A DNA stretch of 47,963 bases from assembly GCA_012034865.1 (NCBI GenBank), contig JAAUOM010000023.1, positions 1 through 47,963 on the forward strand, written 5' to 3'. Under the pieces are notes generated by a model. The model worked only from the letters and a program-made list of their open reading frames with translations. It was not told the origin of the DNA and did not search any database. The position numbers and the translations under genes were made by a program. The stretch comes from Acaryochloris sp. CRU_2_0 (GTDB lineage: Bacteria > Cyanobacteriota > Cyanobacteriia > Thermosynechococcales > Thermosynechococcaceae). Position 1 is the first letter of the stretch. Every line of letters starts with the position of its first letter. Positions 1 through 8,751 of this stretch are shown piece by piece.

Positions 1-115
1 GAATCATCAATACGCCAAACCAACCGATGTATAAACGGTTGTTGGTGCTGGTGATGAAACTGCAAAATCTCTCCCATGCGCTGGCGCTTTCGCGTCTTTG
101 CAATACTGTTGTCAT
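1..115 (-). CDS. psbA: Photosystem II D1 protein, N-terminal 38 residues (partial at window edge)
   Basis: Reverse-strand reading from an ATG at 115-113 begins [18 protein letters not shown] and continues to [13 protein letters not shown], the characteristic start of the D1 reaction-centre protein including the WERFC and GWFGVLMI signatures. The rest of the gene lies beyond position 1. D1 is a thylakoid membrane subunit that binds the primary photochemistry cofactors and the Mn cluster. The residues between WERFC and TSTNNR are SFI, where common D1 forms have NWV, TWI or similar, so this may be a less common isoform; 38 residues cannot decide. No purine-rich ribosome binding site is visible just before the ATG, while an AAAGGA-like element precedes a different ATG at 200-198 in another frame. 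Confidence 0.9.
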   Translation of the reverse strand, partial: MTTVLQRRESASAWERFCSFITSTNNRLYIGWFGVLMI

Positions 116-263
116 GGTTATGATTGCTGTTTATTGAGTATAAATTGGGTGAAAGTTTAACCTGATAGTAGGATAACTTCCAGGCTTCAGTATGAATCAT
201 GTTGTTTCCTTTTGTAAAGTTTTTAAGATTTTCTTAGGAATTGTTACAACATATTAACTAGAA

Positions 264-613
<350 letters not shown>

Positions 614-660
614 AACGCTCTCAATCCAGCCACAATAGAACATTTGCCTTCATCCTACCC

Positions 661-685
661 AGGGTTGGCTCAGAAATCCAACCCT
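661..685. repeat. 8-bp inverted repeat (stem-loop) between HIT gene and ycf23
   Basis: AGGGTTGG at 661-668 and its exact reverse complement CCAACCCT at 678-685 are separated by a 9-nt loop. The element lies in the divergent intergenic region (614-883), outside both genes. No T-run follows on either strand, so it is not a classical terminator; a regulatory or mRNA-leader hairpin is possible. Nothing else recognisable was seen in this intergenic region. Confidence 0.4.
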
Positions 686-883
686 CCATAATGCAGGGAT
701 TCATTATTGTATTTGATGCAGAATGGTGTTTGATGCGGATTTATGCCTAACGAAAGAAAGCGGCAAAAAACATATACAGGTAAAGTAGTATGGGGAAGCA
801 CCCTTGATGTCTTGATGTAAAGGCATGTAAACGTTTTGGTGCTTACTCTGTCAGCCAATGGTCTCAGTAGTTTGGGTGGAAGA

Positions 884-1654
884 ATGATGATGAATCCTCA
901 CTTGCAGTCAGCTTTGGTTCAACGCCGTGCCGTCAAAATTATCAGTGGCTTAAATAATTTCAACCGAGATCATGTGTTGGCTATCGTCAACGCTGCTGAA
1001 CAAGGTGGAGCGACTTTTGTAGATATTGCCGCTGATCCAGACCTGATTGGCAGGGTTCGCCAACAAATCCATCTACCCATTTGTGTGTCTGCTGTTGAAC
1101 CAGAAAAATTTGTAGAGGCTGTCTCTGCTGGAGCAGATCTGATTGAAATTGGGAATTTTGACAGCTTTTACGCTCAAGGACGTCAGTTTAGTGCCCCAGA
1201 GGTTCTAGAACTGACTCAAAGAACGCGATCGCTATTACCAACCATCCCGTTATCAGTGACGGTTCCTCATATCCTGGAGTTGGATCAACAAGTGCAACTG
1301 GCCATCCAACTCGTGGCAGCAGGGGCAACCCTGATTCAAACCGAAGGTGGAACCCGTAGTCATCCCCGACATCCTGGCACCCTAGGACTCATGGAAAAGG
1401 CCGTCCCTACCTTAGCGGCGACCTATGAAATTTCCAGGTCGGTTGATGTTCCGGTGCTGTGTGCCTCTGGTTTGTCCAACGTGACGGCACCCTTGGCGAT
1501 CGCGGCGGGAGCCTCAGGGATTGGTGTAGGGTCAGCCATTAATCGGCTCAATGATGAACTGGCTATGATTGCAGCCATTCGGAGCCTGGTGGAATCTTTA
1601 CCCAAAGAGATAGGGCTTCCCACGATAGTGGGGTCATTCGCTAACGTGGAGTGA
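884..1654 (+). CDS. ycf23: Ycf23 / DUF561 family protein
   Basis: This TIM-barrel-like protein is conserved in cyanobacteria and red-algal plastids as Ycf23; its biochemical role is not established. The sequence shows the family hallmarks VKIISGLNNF near the start, GATFVDIAADPDLI, ICVSAVEP, GADLIEIGNFDSFYAQGR and a C-terminal phosphate-binding-like segment LCASGLSNVTAPLAIAAGASGIGVGSAINRL. The open frame extends upstream to a TTG at 836, but the three consecutive ATGs at 884-892, preceded by a GGTGGAAG element, are the better start and give about 256 residues. It stands alone, 134 bp before the nucleotidyltransferase gene. Confidence 0.85.
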   Translation: MMMNPHLQSALVQRRAVKIISGLNNFNRDHVLAIVNAAEQGGATFVDIAADPDLIGRVRQQIHLPICVSAVEPEKFVEAVSAGADLIEIGNFDSFYAQGRQFSAPEVLELTQRTRSLLPTIPLSVTVPHILELDQQVQLAIQLVAAGATLIQTEGGTRSHPRHPGTLGLMEKAVPTLAATYEISRSVDVPVLCASGLSNVTAPLAIAAGASGIGVGSAINRLNDELAMIAAIRSLVESLPKEIGLPTIVGSFANVE

Positions 1655-1788
1655 TGGAGTTGGATCTCGATTCCAGGTGTTATCCGCTGCTTGAGGTCAA
1701 TCAAGGACTAACGAGAACGCCAAAGCAAATATCTGCAATCCCATCACAATGAATTAGGAGATGGGACGTTGTTCATGGAGCATAACTT

Positions 1789-4323
1789 ATGAGAGCCGTA
1801 CTCATGGCTGGTGGAGAAGGGACTCGGCTGAGACCCCTGACCTGCGATCTACCCAAGCCGATGGTACCCATCCTCAATCGACCCATTGCTGAACACATTG
1901 TGAATCTGCTTAAACAACATCAGATTCATGAGATTATCGCAACGCTCTACTATCTGCCCGATGTCATGCGCGACTATTTTCGAGACGGGTCTGATTTTGG
2001 CGTGCAGATGACCTATGGCATTGAAGAAGAACAAGCCTTGGGCACAGCAGGCTGCGTCAAGAATATTTCAGCCCTGCTCACCGATACGTTTCTGGTGATT
2101 AGTGGCGACTGTATTACGGATTTTGATCTGACGGCTGCCCTGCATTTTCACCATGCCCATCACTCCAAAGCCACAATAGTGTTAGCCCGCGTTCCGAATC
2201 CCATGGAATTTGGGGTGGTAATTACCGACCCACAACAGCGGATTTGTCGATTCTTAGAGAAACCATCCACGAGTGAGGTTTTTTCAGATACCGTTAATAC
2301 GGGCATTTATATCTTAGAGCCAGAAGTTTTAGATTACTTACCCAGCGACCAGCCAACCGATTTTTCCAAGGACTTATTCCCCTTACTTCTGGAAAAGAAT
2401 GAGCCGATGTTTGGTTATGTTGCTGAAGGATATTGGTGTGATGTGGGTAGTTTAGATTCCTATCGAGAGGCTCAGTATGATGCTCTTCACGGGAAAGTCA
2501 AATTAGAGTTTGCCTACCAAGAACGGCAGCCAGGGCTATGGATTGGTCAAAATGCCCATATTGATTCAGAAGCAAAGCTCTGTCCCCCCTTGTTAATTGG
2601 AGATAACTGCCGGATTGGGTCACGGGTCAATATTGAATCAGGGACGGTGATTGGAGATAACGTTACCATTGGCAGTGATGCAGATCTGAAACGACCGATT
2701 ATCTGGAATGGGGCATTAGTTGGCGAAGAATCCCACTTGAGAGCCTGTGCTATTGCTCGTGGAGCCAGAGTTGATCGGCGCGCTCATGTTTTGGAAGGTG
2801 CAGTCGTCGGTGCCCTCTCTACAGTAGGAGAAGAAGCCCAAGTCAGTCCTGGAGTGAGAGTCTGGCCTAGTAAAAATATTGAACCAGGAGCCACCCTCAA
2901 TATTAACTTGATCTGGGGAAGTACGGCACCTCGCAACCTCTTTGGTCAGCGGGGGGTAGCAGGATTGGCCAACGTTGATATTACCCCTGAATTTGCCGTT
3001 AAGCTGGGAGCTGCTTATGCCTCTACCCTGAAACCAGGTTCACAAGTCACCATTTCTAGGGATCAACGCAGTATCTCTCGCATGGTGTCGCGATCGCTAA
3101 TTTCTGGAATTATGTCTGTGGGCATTGATGTCCAGAACCTAGAAGCCACCGCTTTGCCGATTGCCCGCTGTGTGCCTAGAAATACCTCGGTGATTGGGGG
3201 TGTACATGTGCGGATTCATCCCGATCGCACAGATTTTATTCTGATTGAATTTTTTGATGCCCAAGGGATCAACATTTCCAAAACCAAGGAAAAGAAAATT
3301 GAAGGCGCTTATTTTAAGGAGGATTTTCGCAGGGCTGCTATTAGTGAAATTGGCGGAATTACCTATCCCACAGGGCTGTTGGATGATTATGCCCAGATTT
3401 TCGAGAAGTGGCTGAATACATCGGTGGTGCGCCAAGGCAACTTTAAGGTTGTCATTGATTATGTGTATGCGGTGTCGGGTGCTATCCTCCCCCGTTTGCT
3501 CAGTAAGTTTGGTTGTGATGCGGTGGTCCTCAATGCTAGCTTACGTGCCAAGGGACCGACACCAGAACAGCGGGAAGAATTGTTAATCCAATTAGGTCTG
3601 GTCGTCGAAGCCTTAAAGGCCAATTTTGGGGTGCAAGTGTCTGCCAATGGAGAACAACTCGTCTTAGTGGATGAGACGGGTAGCCCTATTCAGGGTGAGC
3701 AATTGACCGCTTTAATGGTTGAAATTATTTTAATCACGCATCCACGCGGGGCGGTGGTGGTGCCCGTGAATACGTCTAGTGCGGTGGAGCAGATTGCCCG
3801 CCGCCATGATGCAACAGTGATTCGCACCAAAGCTAACCCCACGGCTTTGATGGAGACTTGCCGCACCAATCCGAATGTTGTTTTAGGCGGTAGTGCCGAT
3901 ACGGGGTTTATTTTCCCCCAACTCCATCCCGGCTTTGATGCCATGTTTTCAATTGCCAAGCTCATTGAAATGTTGACGTTGCAGCAAAAGTCCTTAGGCC
4001 AGCTCAAAGCCGATTTGCCTAGAATTTTTCACCGCAAGCAAACGGTTCGCTGTCCCTGGAACCGGAAGGGTGCATTGATGCGCTATCTGGTGGAAAACCA
4101 TCCCTCCAGTTCCTTGGAATTAATTGATGGGGTCAAAGTCAAAGATCCAGGATCCGATAACTGGACACTGATTCTTCCTGATGCTGGGGAACCTTTGGTC
4201 CATATCTTTGCCAATGGCTGCGATCGCGAATGGGTAGATGCCAGCCTACAAGACTATCGCCAACAGATACAAGAGTTTACAGAACTTGATGTTAATCTCG
4301 ATCACAATCTGGACAAGCCCTAA
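1789..4323 (+). CDS. Mannose-1-phosphate guanylyltransferase-like protein fused to a degenerate phosphomannomutase domain
   Basis: The 844-residue protein has three parts. Residues 1 to about 230 form a nucleotidyltransferase domain with the canonical start MRAVLMAGGEGTRLRPLT and KPMVPILNRP, expected to make NDP-sugars from sugar-1-phosphates. Roughly 245-380 is a left-handed beta-helix of hexapeptide-like repeats (IGDNCRIGSRVNIESGTVIG). From about 385 onward the sequence resembles alpha-D-phosphohexomutases, but the catalytic phosphoserine loop (normally TASHNP-like) reads HVRIHPDRTD, and the metal-binding DGDADR loop is replaced by GGSADTGF. The mutase half therefore looks non-catalytic. 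Long fusions of this kind are common in cyanobacteria. The likely role is activation of mannose or glucose for extracellular polysaccharide, but the nucleotide and sugar cannot be fixed from sequence. Confidence 0.85.
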   Translation: MRAVLMAGGEGTRLRPLTCDLPKPMVPILNRPIAEHIVNLLKQHQIHEIIATLYYLPDVMRDYFRDGSDFGVQMTYGIEEEQALGTAGCVKNISALLTDTFLVISGDCITDFDLTAALHFHHAHHSKATIVLARVPNPMEFGVVITDPQQRICRFLEKPSTSEVFSDTVNTGIYILEPEVLDYLPSDQPTDFSKDLFPLLLEKNEPMFGYVAEGYWCDVGSLDSYREAQYDALHGKVKLEFAYQERQPGLWIGQNAHIDSEAKLCPPLLIGDNCRIGSRVNIESGTVIGDNVTIGSDADLKRPIIWNGALVGEESHLRACAIARGARVDRRAHVLEGAVVGALSTVGEEAQVSPGVRVWPSKNIEPGATLNINLIWGSTAPRNLFGQRGVAGLANVDITPEFAVKLGAAYASTLKPGSQVTISRDQRSISRMVSRSLISGIMSVGIDVQNLEATALPIARCVPRNTSVIGGVHVRIHPDRTDFILIEFFDAQGINISKTKEKKIEGAYFKEDFRRAAISEIGGITYPTGLLDDYAQIFEKWLNTSVVRQGNFKVVIDYVYAVSGAILPRLLSKFGCDAVVLNASLRAKGPTPEQREELLIQLGLVVEALKANFGVQVSANGEQLVLVDETGSPIQGEQLTALMVEIILITHPRGAVVVPVNTSSAVEQIARRHDATVIRTKANPTALMETCRTNPNVVLGGSADTGFIFPQLHPGFDAMFSIAKLIEMLTLQQKSLGQLKADLPRIFHRKQTVRCPWNRKGALMRYLVENHPSSSLELIDGVKVKDPGSDNWTLILPDAGEPLVHIFANGCDREWVDASLQDYRQQIQEFTELDVNLDHNLDKP

Positions 4324-4365
4324 ATTTGGATACAATCTTATCTTCACAAACAAGGAATTTGGACG

Positions 4366-4821
4366 ATGAACAGTTGCGTATTAATGGCTGAGATCACTCA
4401 AGCCCCCCAACTTCGCTACACCCAAGATGGCCAGACCCCCATTTCAGAAATGTGGGTGCAGTTCCCGCCCATAAAATCTGGCGATCCAATGGCCACCATT
4501 AAAGTGATTGGCTGGGGTAACTTGGCTCAACAGATTCAAGAGCAGTTTCACGAAGGCGACCAAGTGATCATTGAGGGTCGCTTGGGAATGAATACCGTGG
4601 ATCGTCCCGAAGGCTTCAAGGAAAAGCAGGCTGAACTTACCGCCTCTCGCATCCATACAACAGACATGAGCGTGAGTGCAAACGCCGTCCCCGCAGCGAC
4701 TAGTGCTGCCCCCCCACCAGCCAGTGCGCCTTCCCCCATCACACCAGAACCCATGTCCATACCTGCACCCATGAGTCCCAATCCAGAAGTTGAACCCAAC
4801 TATGATGACATTCCTTTCTAA
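4366..4821 (+). CDS. ssb: Single-stranded DNA-binding protein
   Basis: The 151-residue protein begins MNSCVLMAEITQAPQLRY and has an OB-fold domain through about residue 105 (EMWVQF, ATIKVIGWGNLAQQI, GDQVIIEGRLGMNTV). A Pro/Ala-rich linker follows, ending in the acidic tip YDDIPF that recruits partner proteins in SSBs. It binds single-stranded DNA during replication, recombination and repair. It follows the sugar nucleotidyltransferase gene by 42 bp in the same direction; a GGAATTTGG stretch before the ATG is a weak ribosome binding site. The domain is somewhat divergent from E. coli SSB but typical for cyanobacteria. Confidence 0.88.
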   Translation: MNSCVLMAEITQAPQLRYTQDGQTPISEMWVQFPPIKSGDPMATIKVIGWGNLAQQIQEQFHEGDQVIIEGRLGMNTVDRPEGFKEKQAELTASRIHTTDMSVSANAVPAATSAAPPPASAPSPITPEPMSIPAPMSPNPEVEPNYDDIPF

Positions 4822-4851
4822 CTTTTGTCAGTCAACCCGGTGCGAACGTTA

Positions 4852-4900
4852 GAGCCGACCACCAAGAGGTTATTTGTAGGAACCTAAGAGCGATCGGCTC
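4852..4900. terminator. Nested inverted repeat between convergent ssb and upp
   Basis: Outer arms GAGCCGA (4852-4858) and TCGGCTC (4894-4900) enclose inner arms AGGTT (4867-4871) and AACCT (4881-4885). The element lies between two convergent genes and touches the upp stop codon at 4899-4901. Position suggests a bidirectional transcription end or 3' stabilising structure, but there is no clear T-tract on either strand. Confidence 0.4.
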
Positions 4901-5549
4901 AGGTTTCAAAAGCGCGATCGCCCGCATCTCCCAAGCCCGGAACAATGAACCCTTGGTCATTGAGTCCTTCATCTATTGTGGCGGTATAGATTTGCAAACT
5001 GGGATAGTTCTCTCCCAATTGCTTCAGGGCAGGGGGGGCTGCCACCACCGCAATAATCCGAATCAATTCTGGATCGGCCTGTCGTTGAGTCAATTCCTGC
5101 AACGTGGCCATGATCGAACCACCTGTGGCTAGCATCGGTTCCGTGATCAGAATCCGGGTTTGAGGGGCGAAGGTATCCGGCAGTTTATTCAAGTAGCAAG
5201 AGGGTTGCAACGTTTCCTCATTCCGAGCCAAGCCCAAATGATAGGTGGCAGCGCGGGGGATCACACTTTGTGCCCCATCCAGTAAGGTCAGCCCTGCTCT
5301 AAGAATGGGCACAACGGCGACGGGGAGTTCAGGGTTGATGACCGCCGCTGTTGCTGGACCTAGAGGCGTTTCCACTGTGGTTTCCAGGGTAGGAAACCAT
5401 TCGCGCATGGCTTCGTAGGTCAGCCAGCGACCCAATTCCGTCATAGCAGTCCGAAAGAGAACGCCGGGGGTATTGCGATCGCGCGCCACAGCCAACCAAT
5501 GTTTAATCAAGGGATGCGGGGGGACATAGACACGCAGTTGCATAGCCAT
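4899..5549 (-). CDS. upp: Uracil phosphoribosyltransferase
   Basis: The enzyme converts uracil and PRPP to UMP in pyrimidine salvage. The family is shown by VVPILRAGLTLLDG, the PRPP-binding loop ITEPMLATGGS (Glu where many homologues have Asp) and the C-terminal uracil-binding segment IVPGLGDAGDRAF. The frame opens at a TTG at 5561, but the ATG at 5549 (MAMQLRVYVPPHPLIKHW) matches the family N-terminus better, giving 216 residues; the ATG at 5543 is also possible. It is convergent with ssb. Confidence 0.9.
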   Translation of the reverse strand: MAMQLRVYVPPHPLIKHWLAVARDRNTPGVLFRTAMTELGRWLTYEAMREWFPTLETTVETPLGPATAAVINPELPVAVVPILRAGLTLLDGAQSVIPRAATYHLGLARNEETLQPSCYLNKLPDTFAPQTRILITEPMLATGGSIMATLQELTQRQADPELIRIIAVVAAPPALKQLGENYPSLQIYTATIDEGLNDQGFIVPGLGDAGDRAFET

Positions 5550-5738
5550 AGTTTCATCCAAAGGGAAAGCCAGTTCAAACTCAAACCTGACCCATCATAC
5601 GTCTTTCCTCTCTAAAAATGAGTAATGGTGTGGGGATTAGAGAATGAATGCAAACTACTTGAAATTAATTCTCAATTAAGCTATAGTTATTTTCGTGTTC
5701 TCCTCTCAGAGGATTCGGCAGGTGGGGCCAAGGCTATA

Positions 5739-5774
5739 TGCAGCTTGGTTCCATTTTTTTTGAACCAAGCTGCA
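5739..5774. repeat. 13-bp perfect inverted repeat with T-rich loop
   Basis: TGCAGCTTGGTTC at 5739-5751 and GAACCAAGCTGCA at 5762-5774 are exact reverse complements flanking a 10-nt loop with eight consecutive T (5754-5761). The T-run sits in the loop, not after the stem, so this is not a standard terminator. It may be a small palindromic intergenic element. Confidence 0.6.
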
Positions 5775-5795
5775 AGACAGTGAGATACAAAGCCA

Positions 5796-5896
5796 GATCC
5801 CTCCCTGAGAGGGGTGCCCACAGGGAGGGGTGGGTAAGTATCGCAAACGACCGATCCTGGAAGAGGTGCTCGCAGGGCGGGGTAAGTAATGACAAC
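5796..5896. repeat. Two degenerate copies of a G-rich intergenic repeat
   Basis: Copy one (about 5796-5847) and copy two (about 5853-5896) share the skeleton GATCC, GAGRGGTGC, CRCAGGG, GGGG, TAAGTA, starting about 57 bp apart. Units of this composition resemble interspersed repeats found between genes in many bacteria. Conservation of the skeleton with drift in the spacers suggests an old duplication. Confidence 0.5.
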
Positions 5897-5937
5897 ACTC
5901 TAAATAAGCAGATTAGCAACCTCCGTAAGGGAAGATA

Positions 5938-7545
5938 ATGGGATCAGATCTACCCTTGGAATCTTCTATGGTTCATCCATCTGTAACACCATTGCCGTCA
6001 AGCCCAATCCCCAATCTTGAATATGACGCCCTTGTCATTGGGGCAGGCATCGGCGGATTAGTGACCGCGACTCAATTGGCAGCCAAAGGGGCTCAGGTAT
6101 TAGTGCTGGAGCGCTATCTGATTCCGGGGGGAAGTGCAGGCTACTTTGAGCGCAATGGCTATCGGTTTGATGTGGGGGCGTCTATGATTTTTGGTTTTGG
6201 CGATCGCGGCACCACCAACCTCCTCACCCAGGCCTTAGCTGCCGTCAACCAACAGCTAGAAACCATCCCCGATCCCGTGCAGATCCATTACCATTTGCCC
6301 CAGAATTTAGAGATTAAGGTTCACTATAATTATGAGAAGTATTTGCAAGAACTAAGCCGTTTTTTTCCCCATGAGCAACAGGGTATTCGTCGGTTTTACG
6401 ATACCTGCTGGCAGATTTTTAATGCCCTCAATTCGATGGAGCTGTTATCCTTAGAGGAACCGCGCTATTTGCTACGGTCTTTTTGGCAACATCCCCTTAA
6501 TTGCTTGCGTTTGCTCAAGTACTTGCCTCGCAATGTCGGCGATTATGCCCAGCGGTATATCCAAGATCCTATTTTGTTGAAATTCATTGATCTGGAATGT
6601 TATTGCTGGTCAGTTGTCCCATCTGCTCAGACCCCCATTATCAATGCTGGGATGGTTTTTTGCGATCGCCACTATGGTGGCGTCAATTATCCCCAAGGCG
6701 GCGTCGGCCAAATTGCCCTGAAGCTGGTGGCAGGTTTGCAAGCGGCTGGTGGCCAGCTTCGCTATCAAGCCCGTGTCAAAAAAGTCCTACTAGAGCAGGG
6801 CAAAGCCGTAGGTGTACAACTGGCAACAGGGGAAGTGTATCGAGGCAAACGGATTATTTCCAATGCCACGCGCTGGGACACCTTTGGGCAGTTATTGGAT
6901 AACATCCCGCCCTCAGAGCTGAAGTGGCGGCAGCGCTATACCCAGTCGCCTAGTTTTCTGAGCTTACATCTAGGGGTAGAGGCTAATGCCTTACCTTCAG
7001 GTTTAGACTGCCATCATATTTTGCTGGAAGACTGGCAACAGATGAGTACACCAGGAGCAACGGTGTTTGTGTCTATTCCCACCCTCCTCGATCCCAGTTT
7101 GGCTCCATCGGGGCACCATATTATTCACGCCTTTACACCCAGTTGGATAAAAGACTGGCCTTCAACAGGTTCACAGGGTAGTTTTAGTTCGACGAATAGT
7201 CCACAAAAATTTTCCCAAGCCGCCTACATTGCTCAAAAACAAGCAGCTGCTCAGCAACTCATTACTCGCCTTGAGAAAATCATCCCTGATTTGGGACAGT
7301 ATATCCACCATCTAGAGGTGGGTACCCCCCGCACCCATCGTCGGTTTCTGGGGCGTCAAGCGGGAACCTACGGCCCTATTCCTGTTCGCCCACTGCGGGG
7401 ATTAGTGGGGATGCCCTTTAACCGCACCTCTATCCCCAACCTCTATTGTGTAGGCGATAGCACGTTCCCCGGTCAAGGGCTAAATGCCGTGGCTTTTTCG
7501 GGATTTGCCTGCGCCCATCGGGTTGCCGCTGATTTGAAGTTGTAG
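5938..7545 (+). CDS. crtH: Carotenoid (prolycopene) isomerase CrtH
   Basis: The 535-residue FAD-dependent protein has an N-terminal dinucleotide-binding motif VIGAGIGGLVTATQLAAKGA, then LVLERYLIPGGSAGYFERNGYRFDVGASMIFGFGDRGTTN, a signature of the CrtISO branch of the phytoene-desaturase family. The C-terminal FAD contact is YCVGDSTFPGQGLNAVAFSGFACA. It isomerises poly-cis lycopene to all-trans lycopene in the carotenoid pathway that supplies the photosynthetic membranes. The ATG at 5938 is preceded by AAGGGA at a good distance; an in-frame ATG at 5968 is an alternative, since the first residues are not conserved-looking. It is monocistronic, divergent from upp. Confidence 0.9.
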   Translation: MGSDLPLESSMVHPSVTPLPSSPIPNLEYDALVIGAGIGGLVTATQLAAKGAQVLVLERYLIPGGSAGYFERNGYRFDVGASMIFGFGDRGTTNLLTQALAAVNQQLETIPDPVQIHYHLPQNLEIKVHYNYEKYLQELSRFFPHEQQGIRRFYDTCWQIFNALNSMELLSLEEPRYLLRSFWQHPLNCLRLLKYLPRNVGDYAQRYIQDPILLKFIDLECYCWSVVPSAQTPIINAGMVFCDRHYGGVNYPQGGVGQIALKLVAGLQAAGGQLRYQARVKKVLLEQGKAVGVQLATGEVYRGKRIISNATRWDTFGQLLDNIPPSELKWRQRYTQSPSFLSLHLGVEANALPSGLDCHHILLEDWQQMSTPGATVFVSIPTLLDPSLAPSGHHIIHAFTPSWIKDWPSTGSQGSFSSTNSPQKFSQAAYIAQKQAAAQQLITRLEKIIPDLGQYIHHLEVGTPRTHRRFLGRQAGTYGPIPVRPLRGLVGMPFNRTSIPNLYCVGDSTFPGQGLNAVAFSGFACAHRVAADLKL

Positions 7546-7636
7546 TTAATTCTTCCCACGGATAGTCCTGGTTGGCAAAAGGGGGAAATCCCACGATTGA
7601 CTTGTATCTTGAGGAAGGAACTGGCTAAGCTCAGCT

Positions 7637-7867
7637 TTATCTTTTTGTGAAAGGTTTGCTCTCGTGAGTCCGATGGCAAGCGTTCCAGACCTCAGCCATC
7701 ACCTGAATCGCAACTTCAATGGGTATTTTTTCTAAGGTATTGCTGTGGTGAAATTTGAGACTGATGGCCAGTTGCTTGCGTAAGACTGCCACTTCATTAG
7801 AAACGTCAGGCTCAAAATTAGAAACGTCAGGCTCAAAATAAGACTGGAAAATTGTTTCATTTTCCAT
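7637..7867 (-). CDS. Small hypothetical protein with an in-frame 7-residue duplication
   Basis: I do not recognise this 76-residue protein. It begins MENETIFQSYFEPDVSN, repeats FEPDVSN immediately, then has an amphipathic helical stretch (NEVAVLRKQLAISLKFH) and a second (IPIEVAIQVMAEVWNACHRT). The duplication is an exact 21-bp tandem repeat at 7796-7837, which keeps frame. It lies between convergent crtH and the divergent pentapeptide gene. No signal peptide or membrane segment is seen. Coding is plausible but not proven. Confidence 0.5.
   Translation of the reverse strand: MENETIFQSYFEPDVSNFEPDVSNEVAVLRKQLAISLKFHHSNTLEKIPIEVAIQVMAEVWNACHRTHESKPFTKR
7796..7837. repeat. Exact 21-bp tandem duplication
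   Basis: The 21-bp unit at 7796-7816, beginning ATTAGAAACGTCAGG, is repeated without change at 7817-7837. It duplicates seven codons of the small hypothetical gene on the minus strand without shifting its frame. Absence of any divergence implies a recent event. Confidence 0.85.
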
Positions 7868-8172
7868 AGGTTTCTCAATCGTCTGTTCAGGTCTTCCTTA
7901 TTATTCCCAAATTACTCGCTGATTGTGTCGCTGGGTTGCTGATCAAGGGCTTGTAGTCTTTTAGCAAATGGCAGAACGCTCACCTTTTGCCATCATGGAT
8001 TCAATATTCATCCATTGACCATTTTTAATTTTTGGACAAGGCTCTCCCTGGTAAAACTCTACAATTTGTCTCTGAGGAGGGCTGGGACGTTCAACAGAGT
8101 TCTATAATGAACGGCGGTCAAATCTTCTACGGTGGTTTGGCAGACTCCCCCCGGTTTATAGAGGTCTTTAAA
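7868..8172. other. Intergenic region upstream of the pentapeptide gene
   Basis: About 305 bp between divergently transcribed genes. The reading frame of the pentapeptide gene stays open back to a TTG at 8032, but that extension looks non-coding relative to the signal peptide that follows. A short inverted pair ATGGCA/TGCCAT occurs around 7967-7993. No other gene or RNA is recognisable. Confidence 0.4.
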
Positions 8173-8751
8173 ATGTTCAAAGCAATTGTAAAAACCTGCG
8201 TTCTTGTGGTTGTTCTATGGTTTTGGGTACTCCCTACTAATATGGCTTATGCCCAAATGCGCATGGGACCTTTGTCTAAAGAAGCGATTAAAAATGTGCC
8301 AGAGTTACGCCAAACCAAAACTTGTGAAGGCTGCGATTTAGCAGGTGCCAACCTGCGAAGTTATAAGTTGCAGGGGGCAAACCTCAAAAATGCTGACCTA
8401 ACAAATGCCACCATCCAATTCAGTGATCTCAGTAATGCCAATCTTGAAGGTGCCATCCTAGAAAGCGCTCGCATTGAAGAAACCGTTTTAACAGGTGCCA
8501 ATTTCTCCAAGGCAAATTTGGCGGTTTCTAACCTCAATGGTTGTGATTTCAGTGGCGTTAATCTACAAGGGGCGACGCTCAGAGCGGCCACCCTCAATAA
8601 AACCAATTTTACGAATGCCGATCTACGAGGTGCCCTCTTGCGTGCCGCTAATTTCAGGGGAGCTATTCTAGAGGGAGCCAATCTGGATGGAGCCAACTTA
8701 TGCAACACCGTGATGCCAGATGGAAAGCTTAGTTTCCGAGATTGTGGTTGA
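8173..8751 (+). CDS. Secreted pentapeptide-repeat protein
   Basis: The chosen ATG at 8173 starts a classical signal peptide (MFKAIVKTCVLVVVLWFWVL, probable cleavage after AYA), preceded by a GAGGT element; longer starts at 8107 or 8032 would bury it. From about residue 60 the 192-residue protein consists of A(D/N)LXX pentapeptide repeats such as LAGANLRS, LQGANLKNADL and LEGANLDGANL, which fold as a right-handed quadrilateral beta-helix. Two cysteines (TCEGCDL) precede the helix and two (LCN and FRDCG) follow it, so capping disulfides in the periplasm or lumen are possible. Such proteins are abundant in cyanobacteria, mostly without known function. It is monocistronic. Confidence 0.85.
   Translation: MFKAIVKTCVLVVVLWFWVLPTNMAYAQMRMGPLSKEAIKNVPELRQTKTCEGCDLAGANLRSYKLQGANLKNADLTNATIQFSDLSNANLEGAILESARIEETVLTGANFSKANLAVSNLNGCDFSGVNLQGATLRAATLNKTNFTNADLRGALLRAANFRGAILEGANLDGANLCNTVMPDGKLSFRDCG

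Larger units (their letters stand above)
5550..5937. other. Intergenic region between upp and crtH containing repeats, no convincing gene
   Basis: This 388-bp region separates the divergent upp and crtH genes and should hold both promoters. It contains a 13-bp perfect palindromic arm pair (5739-5774) and a degenerate tandem G-rich repeat (5796-5896), listed separately. Short open frames cross the repeats on both strands, but their peptides are simply translations of the repeat units and show no family resemblance. Confidence 0.6.

Noticed and set aside
5734..5938. Short open frames on both strands upstream of crtH
   Set aside because: Their peptides are translations of the palindrome and degenerate repeats; no domain or start signal.
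8361..8708. Minus-strand frame opposite the pentapeptide gene
   Set aside because: It is an antisense shadow of the A(D/N)LXX codon repeats, which explains its repeated LAPSRLAP-like pattern.
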